Positions 52,249-61,237 of a DNA stretch of 64,000 nucleotides are shown piece by piece. Under the pieces are notes generated by a model, which ran no database searches, was not told the DNA's origin, and saw nothing but the letters and a program-made list of their open reading frames with translations. Position numbers and translations under genes: made by a program. The number at the start of each line of letters is the position of its first letter. Within the stretch, counting starts at the first letter, position 1. The DNA lies in the NCBI RefSeq assembly GCF_000973725.1, contig NZ_CP009621.1, forward strand, positions 2,570,001 to 2,634,000. The letters run 5' to 3'. Source of the DNA: Pontibacter korlensis. GTDB taxonomy: Bacteria; Bacteroidota; Bacteroidia; Cytophagales; Hymenobacteraceae.

Positions 52249-54129
52249 CTACATTATCTCTGCCAGCTCCAGCCAGCGAAACTCTTTCTCCTCCAGCTGC
52301 TCGTTTATAATTTCGAGCTCAGAAGCCAGCGCATGCAGTGCCTCGTGCTCGGTCACGCTGCCGCTGTTCATCGACTCAATAATCTCAGCTTTGCGACTCT
52401 CTAACTGCTCTATCTCCTGCTCCAGGCGCTCATACTCTTTCTTCTCGTTGTAAGTTGCCTTACGTTTGTTCTCGGGCTGTTCCTGCTTTTTAGGGGCTAC
52501 TGGGGCAGGTATAGCTGTTTTAGCTTCTTCCTGCAGTACCTTTTCCTGCTCTTTCTGCCACTCGCGGTAGTCAGTATAGTTGCCCGGGAAGTTGCGGATT
52601 TTGCCATTGCCTTCGAACACGAACAGGTGCTCTACCAGCCGGTCCATAAAGTAACGGTCGTGGCTCACGATGATCAGGCAGCCTCCAAAGTTGAGGAGGA
52701 AATCCTCCAAGATGTTCAACGTGATAATGTCCAGGTCGTTGGTTGGCTCGTCGAGAATCAGGAAGTTCGGATTCTTGATAAGCACGCGCAGCAACTGCAG
52801 GCGACGCTTTTCTCCACCGCTCAGTTTGCTTACAAAAGTATACTGCTGTGGCGGCGCAAACTGGAAGTGCTGCAGAAACTGGCTTGCCGTAATTACCTCG
52901 CCGTTGGCCATTTCAACTACTTCAGCAATTTCCTTCACAATATCGATTACGCGCTGGTCTTCTTTATACTCCAGCTCGTCCTGTGTGTAGTAACCAAAAA
53001 CGGTTGTTTGCCCGGCTTCTATCACGCCTGCATCTGGCTGCAGCTTGCCCGTAAGCATGTTCAGGAAGGTCGATTTGCCTGCTCCGTTAGGGCCAACTAT
53101 ACCTATGCGATCTTTCTTTTTAAAGATGTAGCTAAAGTCGTCCACAATCTTCTTCTCCCCAAAGGATTTAGAGATATGGTCAACTTCTATGATTTTTCCG
53201 CCCTGTCGGGTAGTCTTCACTGACAGTTCCAGCTGTGGAGCTGCTGTTTTCTTAGCTGCCTTCTCCTTTAGCTCCTCAAAAGCATCTACTCTATACTTGG
53301 CCTTCGTGCCTCGTGCCTTTGGCTGGCGACGTATCCAATCCAGCTCCTTGCGCATCAGGTTACGGGCCTTCTCGGTTTCGGCAGCGGCAGACATTTCCCG
53401 TTCTGCCTTCTTCTCTAGAAAGTAGCTGTAATTACCTTTGTAAGTATAAATCTCACCGTTGTCGAGCTCAGCAATCTCATTGGCCACTTTGTCCAGGAAG
53501 TAACGGTCGTGAGTTACCATCAGCAGGGTAGTGTTCTGCGTGCTCAGCATTCCCTCCAGCCACTCTATGGTGTCCAGGTCCAGGTGGTTAGTGGGCTCAT
53601 CAAGTATAAGCATGTCCGGCTCCTCAATCAGCACACGGGCCATGGCTACTCGCTTGCGCTGCCCTCCCGAAAGGCTTTTGATCTGCACATCCAGGTTGTT
53701 GATGCCTAGCTTGGAGAGAATCTGCTTCACCTTCACCTCAAAGTCCCAGGCCTGCAGCTCGTCCATGCGCACCATCAGTTGCTGCATCTTGTCTGCACTG
53801 GTATTTGGGTTGGCGATAGCTGCCTCATATTCCTTGATCAGTTCCAACGTCTCGTTCTGCATAGCAAAGATCGTTTGCTGCACAGTCAGCTCCTCATCGA
53901 ACTCCGGGTTTTGCCCCAGGTAGCCAATGCTGACTTCTTTACGCACGCTCACGCTGCCTTCATCAGGCGGTAACTTGCCCGCCAAAACGTTAAGCAGGGT
54001 GGTTTTGCCGGAGCCGTTTACGCCCACCAACACCACGCGCTGCCCCTGGCTGATACCAAAGTTCAGGTTCTTGAAAAGCCAGCGGTCGCCGAAGCTTTTT
54101 GAAATGTTTTCTGCTGATAAATAATTCAT
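52249..54129 (-). CDS. ABC-F family ATPase (Uup-like)
   Basis: The 626-residue protein has two ABC domains in one chain and no membrane helices: Walker A GVNGSGKTT (about 36-44) and GPNGAGKST (about 349-357), signature motifs LSGGQRKR and LSGGEKRR, and Walker B LILDEPTNHLD and LILDEPTNDLD. A coiled-coil C-terminal extension (about 555-626) after the second domain is typical of Uup. ABC-F proteins act on ribosomes in translation quality control, ribosome assembly or antibiotic protection. Uup-type housekeeping use is most likely. Confidence 0.93.
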   Translation of the reverse strand: MNYLSAENISKSFGDRWLFKNLNFGISQGQRVVLVGVNGSGKTTLLNVLAGKLPPDEGSVSVRKEVSIGYLGQNPEFDEELTVQQTIFAMQNETLELIKEYEAAIANPNTSADKMQQLMVRMDELQAWDFEVKVKQILSKLGINNLDVQIKSLSGGQRKRVAMARVLIEEPDMLILDEPTNHLDLDTIEWLEGMLSTQNTTLLMVTHDRYFLDKVANEIAELDNGEIYTYKGNYSYFLEKKAEREMSAAAETEKARNLMRKELDWIRRQPKARGTKAKYRVDAFEELKEKAAKKTAAPQLELSVKTTRQGGKIIEVDHISKSFGEKKIVDDFSYIFKKKDRIGIVGPNGAGKSTFLNMLTGKLQPDAGVIEAGQTTVFGYYTQDELEYKEDQRVIDIVKEIAEVVEMANGEVITASQFLQHFQFAPPQQYTFVSKLSGGEKRRLQLLRVLIKNPNFLILDEPTNDLDIITLNILEDFLLNFGGCLIIVSHDRYFMDRLVEHLFVFEGNGKIRNFPGNYTDYREWQKEQEKVLQEEAKTAIPAPVAPKKQEQPENKRKATYNEKKEYERLEQEIEQLESRKAEIIESMNSGSVTEHEALHALASELEIINEQLEEKEFRWLELAEIM

Positions 54130-54196
54130 ACTGCAAAGTTAGCGATGTGCTGACACAAAAGATAATGGCGCAGCTACAAACCTTCAAGTATAAAAA

Positions 54197-54222
54197 AAGG
54201 CTGACCTTGCGGGGCCAGCCTT
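54197..54222 (-). terminator. Terminator after the SPW-repeat gene
   Basis: A 7-bp stem AAGGCTG/CAGCCTT with a partly paired loop (CC/GG) is followed on the - strand by seven T residues, 22 bases after the SPW gene stop. Confidence 0.75.
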
Positions 54223-54244
54223 CCTGTAGCTTTTAAAGTTTGTT

Positions 54245-54634
54245 TTAGTGACGAATGTCATGTGTTGCATGACGTGATACGTATGTTTCGCTTGGTCTGC
54301 GGTGTGTAGTAAGCGATGATAAAATGGCAAATATACCACCGATCAGATGCGGCATAAACACGCGGTCAGCAAAGTTAAACATCCATGGCGACAGTGCCAG
54401 GATCACACCCATACCAAAGTCAATCATCAGGTGTGTCTGCATCGGGATCTTGTGAACAAGACCTACCTCAAAGTCGGTCATCACTGTCATTAACAAGGTA
54501 GCAAGACCAGCTGCAACTATAGTCCAGGTTGCCCAGCCTGAATCAGAAAAGCCAAACAGCCATGGGGCAGCTATTAAAATAAGTCCTACTACATAGTCTA
54601 ATATCCCGTGGAATCGGGTTGGAATAAATCTCAT
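54245..54634 (-). CDS. SPW-repeat membrane protein
   Basis: The 129-residue protein has four hydrophobic helices arranged as two SPW repeats: APWLFGFSDSGWATW (about 23-37) and SPWMFNFADRVF (about 82-93). The SPW family has the motif S/A-P-W followed by a helix pair and no known function. The N-terminus RFIPTRFHGILDY and the C-terminal His/Arg-rich tail (THRRPSET... HDIRH) are probably cytoplasmic. Confidence 0.85.
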   Translation of the reverse strand: MRFIPTRFHGILDYVVGLILIAAPWLFGFSDSGWATWTIVAAGLATLLMTVMTDFEVGLVHKIPMQTHLMIDFGMGVILALSPWMFNFADRVFMPHLIGGIFAILSSLTTHRRPSETYVSRHATHDIRH

Positions 54635-54723
54635 ATTAATCCTCCTTTCGTAATTAGTTCATACTGCTTTATACGATGTTGGAAGGATTAGTATGAAAAA
54701 TAATGCAATTTTTAAGTGAACGG

Positions 54724-55227
54724 TTACTCGTTAACAACAAGAGCACGTGCAAAATAATCGTGCAACATCTGGCTGCGGCGGGAGTTCACCATCAGTAAGA
54801 AACCCAACCCAAGTGGCACAAGCGATAAAAGCTTGCAGAAGTAACGTAAATTGGCCTGCACAAATGTAATTGGCTTACCGCGCAGATCCGTTACCCGAAG
54901 GCCCAGCGTAAACTTGCCAATTGTAGCCTGCTTCTGCGAAGACTCCAGCAATGTGTAATAGGCCCAATGGATAATAGGGAAGTACGGGTTCAGGAATATT
55001 GCTTTTCCAACCTCAACTAACTCCCACAGATTGATACCGTCTACTGCCATTTTATCCCAGGTCTGCAGGTGTTCAGGAACAGCGCTCAGTCCGTACAACA
55101 GGAAAGTGTAGGAAAAGACGATTAGGGTAGTATCCACCAGGAAAGACACAAGACGGGCCGACAGCGTGCCATAAAGGGCAGAGCGTTTTACCGTAGGAGC
55201 ATTTGGAAGAGCGAAGGTAGTTTGCAT
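54724..55227 (-). CDS. RDD family membrane protein
   Basis: The 167-residue protein matches the RDD family: RLVSFLVDTTLIVFSYTFLLYGL (about 25-47) with the Arg and Asp of the name, a second helix at about 75-95, and QATIGKFTLGLRVTDLRGKPITFVQANLRYF (about 102-132). RDD proteins have three or so helices and unknown function, perhaps transport. It is upstream of the SPW gene on the same strand by 89 bases, so a shared transcript is possible. Confidence 0.87.
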   Translation of the reverse strand: MQTTFALPNAPTVKRSALYGTLSARLVSFLVDTTLIVFSYTFLLYGLSAVPEHLQTWDKMAVDGINLWELVEVGKAIFLNPYFPIIHWAYYTLLESSQKQATIGKFTLGLRVTDLRGKPITFVQANLRYFCKLLSLVPLGLGFLLMVNSRRSQMLHDYFARALVVNE

Positions 55228-55558
55228 GTGCGTAAGGGTTTTAGGTCCTGCGTGGCGATGGTAGTTCCTGTCAGTTGATTCTTTCCCTGGTACTCTGGAG
55301 ATACACCTTGAAACAAGGTTAGCGTTTTTTTAGAGCGCTAAGTGTGGAGCGGTACTGCTATAAAAATAACTTTTTATTATTTATTAGCAAATGTGTAGGA
55401 ATATTTTTATTTACTCCTGTTCTGTATGTAAAATTATTATTTGCTAATATAACTTTTTGTTGAAAGGGTAGATTCAAAAAGGTTACAAAATATTGTGAAC
55501 GAACTTAATTTCAGGGTGAACAGCTTCTGAATTGGGCTTTTAGTTAATTTCGCTCATT
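55228..55558. other. AT-rich intergenic region between divergent genes
   Basis: These 331 bases lie between the RDD gene (- strand) and murI (+ strand). The stretch 55330-55500 is AT-rich with T-runs. It must hold both promoters, but no convincing consensus pair was found. There is no gene and no stable hairpin. Confidence 0.45.
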
Positions 55559-56374
55559 ATGATGCAGGAAAAGAAAGACAGACCTATCGGAATTTTTGAC
55601 AGTGGGATTGGTGGACTTACTGTAGCCCAGGCAATTATAAATGTGCTTCCAAACGAGCGACTAGTTTATTTTGGCGACACTGCTCACCTGCCTTACGGCG
55701 ACAAATCTACAGCAGCTATTCAAGCTTATGCAGTAAAGATCTGCGACCTGCTGATTCGGCAGCAGTGTAAGGTTATATTGATTGCATGCAATTCGGCTTC
55801 GGCGGCGGCTTATGAGTTGGTAAAGGAGTATGTAGGGAGTAAAGCAAAGGTGCTAAATGTGATAGATCCTATTGTGCAGTACATTGGCCGAACTTATCCA
55901 AACAAAACGATAGGCCTGATTGGCACTAAGCAAACGGTAAATTCCAATGTATACCGCAAGAAGGTAGACGAACTGGACAGAAACATTGAGTTGAAGTCTC
56001 TGGCAACACCTTTGTTGGCTGCCATGATAGAGGAAGGCTTTTTCAACGAATCCATCTCTGAAAGCGTTATCAACGCTTACCTGTCTGACCAGCACCTGCA
56101 GGGCACAGAAGCACTTATACTTGGCTGTACACACTATCCGCTTATCAAGAAGCAAATAGAAAAGTATTATGAAGGCAAAGTGGATGTACTTGATGCCAGC
56201 CAAATTGTAGCTCAGCACGTGAAAGAGTACCTGGAGCAGCATAACCTCGCCTCTGATAGCCCTAAAGGTGACCATACCTTTTACGTTTCTGACTTTACCC
56301 GCTCTTTTGAAGAGAGTACACGCATCTTCTTTAAGCGTAAAGTTCAACTGGAGCACTATCCGCTGTGGGAGTAG
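55559..56374 (+). CDS. murI: Glutamate racemase
   Basis: The 271-residue enzyme makes D-glutamate for peptidoglycan. It starts near the family signature PIGIFDSGIGGLTV (about 9-22), has the first catalytic Cys in LIACNSASA (about 75-83) and the second in LILGCTHYPLI (about 183-193), and shows GDTAHLPYGDKS (about 41-52). The length is normal. It is cofactor-independent and cytosolic. The start at 55559 is followed by a second ATG two bases on in frame (MMQEKK), so either may be used. Confidence 0.95.
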   Translation: MMQEKKDRPIGIFDSGIGGLTVAQAIINVLPNERLVYFGDTAHLPYGDKSTAAIQAYAVKICDLLIRQQCKVILIACNSASAAAYELVKEYVGSKAKVLNVIDPIVQYIGRTYPNKTIGLIGTKQTVNSNVYRKKVDELDRNIELKSLATPLLAAMIEEGFFNESISESVINAYLSDQHLQGTEALILGCTHYPLIKKQIEKYYEGKVDVLDASQIVAQHVKEYLEQHNLASDSPKGDHTFYVSDFTRSFEESTRIFFKRKVQLEHYPLWE

Positions 56375-56618
56375 CAGGAGTTGGAAAGTTAAGTCTTACT
56401 TCCCACCGATTCTTTGGTTAAGATAGGAGATGAGCCGATCTTTTTGTCCTGGTAGTTTAGCCTGAGTTCTTACTTAAATGTAAGTAACTATTTGTGTAAT
56501 AGGATATTATCCGGGATGAAAGGCTAGATAGGCTTGACTTCTATGAAGTATAAATTCCACCAATTGAAGAGGCTTCCGCGTAAAAAGGGTATCTTTAAGC
56601 TAATCAAGACTAATCCCG

Positions 56619-57167
56619 ATGAAGAAGAAATATCTGACCATAGGAGACCTGAAGCGCAATGCCTTCATTGTAGCTGCCGCCGCCTGCATGGGCCTAACCA
56701 GTTGCGGCTCCAACAACCAGAACGAGGAATGGAATACAGGAGAAGAAGTAGCGGTGCCAGATGGTGTAATAACAGAGTTAACTGAGGAGGCTCCTGACGA
56801 ATGGAAAATTACCGATGAGCGTACTACCGCACCCGGCCAGAGCATGGCTATCCTGAAGTATAACGATGGCCGCGTAGATACGCTGCAGGGGCTGGAGCTG
56901 CAGAACCAGATGCAGGCATTGGCTAATAACCAGCAAGTATACCAACAAGGCGGATTTGGTATGAGTAGTGTGCTTTGGTGGAGTGCGCTTGGGTTTATGG
57001 CTGGCCGTACTACAGCACCACGCCCAGGATACTATGCCAATCCTAACCTGATGAACAATACTGCCGCCTGGCGCCAGAATGTGCAGACCTACCGCCAGCA
57101 GAGTACAGCGCCACGCTCTGGGCGTAGTGGCTTTTTCAGAGGCCGTAGTGGTGGAGCAGGTGCTTAA
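56619..57167 (+). CDS. YgiB-like lipoprotein (putative)
   Basis: The 182-residue protein has a signal with lipobox: FIVAAAACMGLTSC, Cys about 29. It is followed by an acidic part (about 35-70), a Gln/Asn-rich segment, a short hydrophobic stretch SSVLWWSALGFMAGRTTAPRPGYYANP (about 116-142), and a Ser/Gly/Arg-rich end. This general layout recalls the DUF1190/YgiB proteins (a lipoprotein with a Pro/Tyr segment and a Ser-rich end). The YgiC-type gene 15 bases downstream supports the link, as ygiB-ygiC is a known pair. The sequence match itself is weak. Confidence 0.6.
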   Translation: MKKKYLTIGDLKRNAFIVAAAACMGLTSCGSNNQNEEWNTGEEVAVPDGVITELTEEAPDEWKITDERTTAPGQSMAILKYNDGRVDTLQGLELQNQMQALANNQQVYQQGGFGMSSVLWWSALGFMAGRTTAPRPGYYANPNLMNNTAAWRQNVQTYRQQSTAPRSGRSGFFRGRSGGAGA

Positions 57168-57182
57168 TTTCAGAGAGATTTA

Positions 57183-58361
57183 ATGCAGAACAATAACTTA
57201 ATTCGCTTGGAGCCGCACTCCGGCGACGTAGAAACGGCTGTGCGTGGCCTGGGCTGGGAGTGGTGCGTAGAAGACGGCTGTGCTAACTATGTGCCTGGCG
57301 AGGCGATAGTACTTCCTGAGCAGGAGGCTGATGCCCTGTTGGAGGCAGCTGATACACTGTATGAAATGATGGTGAACGCCATTCCGGATGAACTGCCGGA
57401 TGAATTTCTGAATGTGTTAGGCATACCCCAAAACCTGTGGGAGCTGGTGCGGCACTCGTGGAACGATGAACGACACTGGCACCTGTATGGCCGTTTCGAC
57501 CTGGTGCAGACACCGGAGGGACCTAAGTTGCTGGAATTTAATGCTGACACAGCCACTTCTATACCTGAAACAGCTGTGGTGCAGTGGGCAAGTCTGGCTG
57601 CAGCCGGTAAAAACAATGCTAAACAGTACTCAGGTCTGTATGAAGCATTAGTAGAGCAGCTGAAAACCTGGCGTATGTTAAACCCTGATTTAGCACCAGC
57701 CCTGTTGCTTACCTACATGGGAGGAAGCGCCGAAGACGAAACGAACTGCGCCGTTGTAGCCCAGGCAGCTACTGAAGCAGGCTTTGATCCACATATCTGT
57801 GCTGCCGAAGACATCAATGTTTCTACCGAAGGGGTTGAACGAGGCGTTTGGGCACAGGTAGAAGCAGAGCAGTGGCGGCAGTTCCCTTTCCTGTTTAAGT
57901 TACTCCCTTGGGAGCAAATAGCCTGGGACGAGCCGGAGCTATGTGAGAGCCTGACACAGCTGGCCGCCACCCGCAATGTAGTCATTGCCAATCCGGCTTA
58001 TACTTTACTTTTCCAGAGCAAAGGTATGCTGGCCTGGCTTTGGAAAGCTTACCCGTACCACCCACTGTTGCTCGAAACAGACCTTACGCCCATCAACGGG
58101 AAATATATCCGGAAACCTTACTTTGGCCGCGAAGGGCAGAGTGTGGAAGTGGTAGACCGGGTGCGCGTGACAAAGGTGCCGGGGGATTATGACAATCAGC
58201 AGCAGGTATACCAACGTTGGTGCGACTTACCCGAAGATAATAAAGGCTACCAATACCAGGCTGGGGTGTTTTGGGCAGGAGAAGGCTGTGCTATTGGTTT
58301 CAGGCGTGAGAAGGGAATTATCACAAACTTGTCTCAATTTGTACCGCACCTGGTGGAGTAA
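57183..58361 (+). CDS. Glutathionylspermidine synthase-family ATP-grasp protein (YgiC-like)
   Basis: The 392-residue protein matches the glutathionylspermidine synthase C-terminal domain family: FDLVQTPEGPKLLEFNADTATSIPETAVVQW (about 103-133), with the metal-binding Glu and Asn, plus the later KYIRKPYFGREGQSVEVVD (about 306-324) that forms the ATP site. The usual amidase domain of the bifunctional enzyme is absent, so it resembles the stand-alone YgiC/YjfC group. These probably form peptide-like bonds with an unknown amine acceptor. It is translated with the upstream lipoprotein gene. Confidence 0.87.
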   Translation: MQNNNLIRLEPHSGDVETAVRGLGWEWCVEDGCANYVPGEAIVLPEQEADALLEAADTLYEMMVNAIPDELPDEFLNVLGIPQNLWELVRHSWNDERHWHLYGRFDLVQTPEGPKLLEFNADTATSIPETAVVQWASLAAAGKNNAKQYSGLYEALVEQLKTWRMLNPDLAPALLLTYMGGSAEDETNCAVVAQAATEAGFDPHICAAEDINVSTEGVERGVWAQVEAEQWRQFPFLFKLLPWEQIAWDEPELCESLTQLAATRNVVIANPAYTLLFQSKGMLAWLWKAYPYHPLLLETDLTPINGKYIRKPYFGREGQSVEVVDRVRVTKVPGDYDNQQQVYQRWCDLPEDNKGYQYQAGVFWAGEGCAIGFRREKGIITNLSQFVPHLVE

Positions 58362-58437
58362 AGCCTAATATTTTGAGGAGTAACTTTCTTCTGAAGTCCA
58401 GTTGATTAGTAACAAAGACAGATTCCAGAGGTATGCA

Positions 58438-58484
58438 TTCAGCTCCGGCTGCAGCTTAACACCAGTGCTGCGGCCGGAGCTGAA
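58438..58484. repeat. Long GC-rich inverted repeat without T-run
   Basis: Arms of 18 bases (58438-58455 and 58467-58484) pair with a single mismatch, around an 11-base loop; the core is CAGCTCCGG/CCGGAGCTG. No T-tract follows on either side, so it is not a standard terminator. It lies in the 264-base gap before the aldose epimerase gene. Confidence 0.55.
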
Positions 58485-58625
58485 CCATTTTAAGAGCTTC
58501 CGCTCACCGAGATTTTAGTGTCGCCTTGGCAGTTAATGTTGCACGCTACTCAGCACTTTCAACAGTCAAAGTAAAATTATATATTTAAAAGAAATAGGGC
58601 TGTACTTTAATGTATTAACTTTGAT

Positions 58626-59843
58626 ATGAAAAAAGGAAAATCGAATAAGGCGTTGCTGTTGCTTGCTCTGGTGGGCTGCATTGGTGCAACAGGTATTACT
58701 GGCTGCTCCGGCCAAAAAGATAGCGAGGCAAACACTCAGGCAACAGCCACATCAGAAGAACAAGATAGAATGAAAATTAAGCAAGAACCCTTCGGCACAA
58801 CAAAAGACGGACAAGAGACTACCCTTTATACTTTAGCCAACCAGCAGGGCATGCAGGTGAAAATTACTGATTTTGGTGCTACCGTTACTGCTGTGCTCAC
58901 TCCTGATAAAAATGGGGAGATGGGCAATGTGGCACTAGGCTTTGACAGTCTGGCTGGTTACCAGAGCCCGGAGTACCTGAAGAGTTGGCCTTATTTTGGT
59001 GCTACAATAGGCCGGTTCGGGAACAGAATTGCCAAAGGCCGGTTTACCCTGAATGGGCAGGAGTATAAACTAGCTACAAACAATGATGAAAACCACCTTC
59101 ATGGTGGCAATAAGGGTTTTGATAAAGTTATTTGGGATGCTGAGCCGTTACCAGACCAGAATGCTATCCGCTTTACTTATGTAAGTCCGGATGGAGAGGA
59201 GGGTTATCCAGGTACTTTGTCCACGCAGGTAACTTACACCCTTACCGATAACAACGAGATCAAAATAGACTATAAAGCTACTACCGACAAGGCTACTCCG
59301 GTAAACCTGACTAACCACAGTTATTTTAACCTGGCTGCAGGTAAGGCTAACGATGCGCTGGATCATGTGCTTACGATCAATGCAGACAAGTATACTGTTG
59401 TGAATGCATCGCTTATTCCTACGGGAGAGCTACGTCCGGTAGAAGGTACCGTGATGGACTTCAGAGAGCCGCAGTCAATAGGGGCACGGGTGAACCAGGT
59501 TGAAGGCGGAGGCTACGACCACAACTACGTGCTTAATGGCGAGAACGGGACCTTGAAAAAGGCTGCCACTGTATATGAGCTAACCAGCGGCAGAGTAATG
59601 GAAGTGCATACCACAGAGCCAGGCATGCAATTCTATTCCGGCAACTTTCTGGATGGAACCTTAACAGGCAGCGGTAATAAAGTCTATAAAAAGCACTACG
59701 GCTTCGCTTTGGAAACTCAGCACTTTCCTGACTCTCCAAACCAGCCAGACTTTCCGTCTACCATACTCGAGCCTGGTGAAACTTATGAGTCTACTACTGT
59801 TTATAAGTTCGGGGTAAGAGATAACGAAGGGCAGGCAAAGTAG
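58626..59843 (+). CDS. galM: Aldose 1-epimerase lipoprotein
   Basis: The 405-residue protein has a lipoprotein signal (LLLLALVGCIGATGITGC; the lipobox Cys is the one at about 27) followed by a linker rich in Thr and Glu. It then has a full mutarotase fold: TDFGATVTAVLTPDKNG (about 80-96), FGATIGRFGNRIAKGRF (about 124-140), NDENHLHGGNKGFDK (about 152-166, active-site His), NLTNHSYFNLA (about 227-237, second His) and a late acid residue in TTEPGMQFYSGN. It interconverts alpha and beta sugars, probably in the periplasm. TAACTTTG just before the start looks like a -7 box but would place the transcript start inside the gene. Confidence 0.92.
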   Translation: MKKGKSNKALLLLALVGCIGATGITGCSGQKDSEANTQATATSEEQDRMKIKQEPFGTTKDGQETTLYTLANQQGMQVKITDFGATVTAVLTPDKNGEMGNVALGFDSLAGYQSPEYLKSWPYFGATIGRFGNRIAKGRFTLNGQEYKLATNNDENHLHGGNKGFDKVIWDAEPLPDQNAIRFTYVSPDGEEGYPGTLSTQVTYTLTDNNEIKIDYKATTDKATPVNLTNHSYFNLAAGKANDALDHVLTINADKYTVVNASLIPTGELRPVEGTVMDFREPQSIGARVNQVEGGGYDHNYVLNGENGTLKKAATVYELTSGRVMEVHTTEPGMQFYSGNFLDGTLTGSGNKVYKKHYGFALETQHFPDSPNQPDFPSTILEPGETYESTTVYKFGVRDNEGQAK

Positions 59844-59864
59844 AAGGAGATAAAGTATACTTTG

Positions 59865-59906
59865 TAGTCCCGCATTTCAGTAAAAAGGTGCGGGGCTACT
59901 TTTTTT
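59865..59906 (+). terminator. Terminator of galM
   Basis: Arms 59865-59874 and 59889-59898 (TAG.CCCGCA/TGCGGG.CTA with one mismatch) with a 14-base loop are followed by TTTTTTT, 22 bases after the galM stop. Confidence 0.72.
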
Positions 59907-60014
59907 CTTGACGCCTTCACGTGAGCAAGACCCGCAGGCGACTCGTCTACTACTCTGCTCCCTCCTCCAGGTCCTGATTAAGGCGCTACTTCTCCAATTC
60001 TCCAAATTAACCCT

Positions 60015-60022
60015 TACCTTTG
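60015..60022 (+). promoter_or_regulatory. Probable -7 promoter element of the nuoH operon
   Basis: TACCTTTG matches TAnnTTTG exactly, 23 bases before the nuoH ATG. The -33 element is weak (TTC at about the right distance). With the terminator after galM it marks the beginning of a new transcript at nuoH. Confidence 0.55.
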
Positions 60023-60044
60023 CAGGGATAAAGACAAAACGCTT

Positions 60045-61148
60045 ATGCTTGCTTTTCTGCTGACCTTAGGAGCTCTGCTTGGAGTGGTGGTTGTGCTGGC
60101 TTATGCCGAGCGCAAAGTGGCCGCTTTTATGCAGGACCGTATGGGACCTACCGAAGCGGGGCCACAAGGTTCACTGCAGGCTGTAGCCGACGTGCTGAAG
60201 TTGCTGCAAAAAGAGGACATTGTGCCGGCTGCTGCTGATAAAAAACTGTTTAAGCTGGCCCCGATTCTCATTTTTGCTGCTGTGTTTGCTGGTTTTGCGG
60301 TGATACCTTTCACTCCGGATCTGATACCGGCAGGCATTGGTATCGGTGTGTTTTACCTGCTAGCAATAGTATCACTGGATGTGATAGGTTTGCTAATGGC
60401 AGGCTGGGGCTCAAATAATAAGTATGCTATGCTGGGTGCGATGCGCTCAGTTGCACAAATTGTTTCCTATGAGATTCCGGCTGGCCTGGCTATACTTTCG
60501 GCTGTAATGATTTGCCAGTCGCTGGACTTCCAGGAGATAAGCTACCAACAGGGAGCCTTGATGAACCAATTTCCGGGAATGGAATACGACATGAACTGGT
60601 TGTTCGGCATCGAAGCACTAGGTATAAATACTACGACTGTCGGTGGCATCACCACCTGGAATATTTTCCGGGCACCTATATTGCTGGTTAGCTTCGTGAT
60701 TTACTTTATTGCGTCGCTGGCTGAAAGTAACCGTGCTCCATTTGATATTCCGGAGGCGGAGTCAGAACTGGTGGCAGGTTTCCACGTGGAGTACTCAGGC
60801 TTCCGGTTTGCCGTGCTGTTTTTGGCAGAGTATAGTATGATGGTGCTGGTGTGCCTGGTGGCGGTTATACTGTTTTTGGGTAGCTGGAATACGCCACTTC
60901 CTAACATTGGCCCTGTTAGCTTAGCCTATTGGTCAACTGGTATTCCCGGTGAACTGTCTGGTATACTTTGGGGTGTTTTTTGGTTGCTGAGCAAGACGTT
61001 TGTGCTTCTGTTTCTGCAACTGCAGCTTCGCTGGACTTATCCGCGCCTGCGTGTAGACCAACTGATGCACCTGTGCTGGAAAGTGCTTACACCAGTTGCG
61101 CTGGGGGTTGTACTGATTGCAGGCATCTGGCGTTTGTTGATGATCTGA
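60045..61148 (+). CDS. nuoH: NADH-quinone oxidoreductase subunit H
   Basis: The 367-residue protein has eight membrane helices. Marks of NuoH are YAERKVAAFMQDRMGPTEAGPQGSLQAVADVLKLLQKED (about 20-58), IPAGLAILSAVMI (about 145-157) and AESNRAPFDIPEAESELVAGFHVEYSGF (about 226-253), the quinone-site region. It forms part of the membrane arm of complex I close to the quinone channel. It is the first gene after a terminator, so subunits A-G must be encoded elsewhere. Confidence 0.96.
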   Translation: MLAFLLTLGALLGVVVVLAYAERKVAAFMQDRMGPTEAGPQGSLQAVADVLKLLQKEDIVPAAADKKLFKLAPILIFAAVFAGFAVIPFTPDLIPAGIGIGVFYLLAIVSLDVIGLLMAGWGSNNKYAMLGAMRSVAQIVSYEIPAGLAILSAVMICQSLDFQEISYQQGALMNQFPGMEYDMNWLFGIEALGINTTTVGGITTWNIFRAPILLVSFVIYFIASLAESNRAPFDIPEAESELVAGFHVEYSGFRFAVLFLAEYSMMVLVCLVAVILFLGSWNTPLPNIGPVSLAYWSTGIPGELSGILWGVFWLLSKTFVLLFLQLQLRWTYPRLRVDQLMHLCWKVLTPVALGVVLIAGIWRLLMI

Positions 61149-61237
61149 TAGTAGTTAGGAAGTTAAAGAATTAGAAAGTTTAAAAGTGATAGTGATAATC
61201 AGCAACTTTCTAACCTTCTAACTTTCTGAATTTTAAT
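61149..61237. repeat. AT-rich imperfect inverted repeat between nuoH and nuoI
   Basis: TTAGGAAGTTAAAGAATTAG and its imperfect inverse around 61205-61230 (about 20 of 28 positions pair, ending in AACTTTCTAA-type words) make an AT-rich hairpin in the 89-base gap. It lies inside the operon and could modulate expression of the downstream genes or protect the message; no function is shown. Confidence 0.4.

Noticed and set aside
58616-58623. TAACTTTG as -7 promoter element of galM
   Set aside because: Transcription would begin after the ATG at 58626, so it cannot serve that start. Probably chance.
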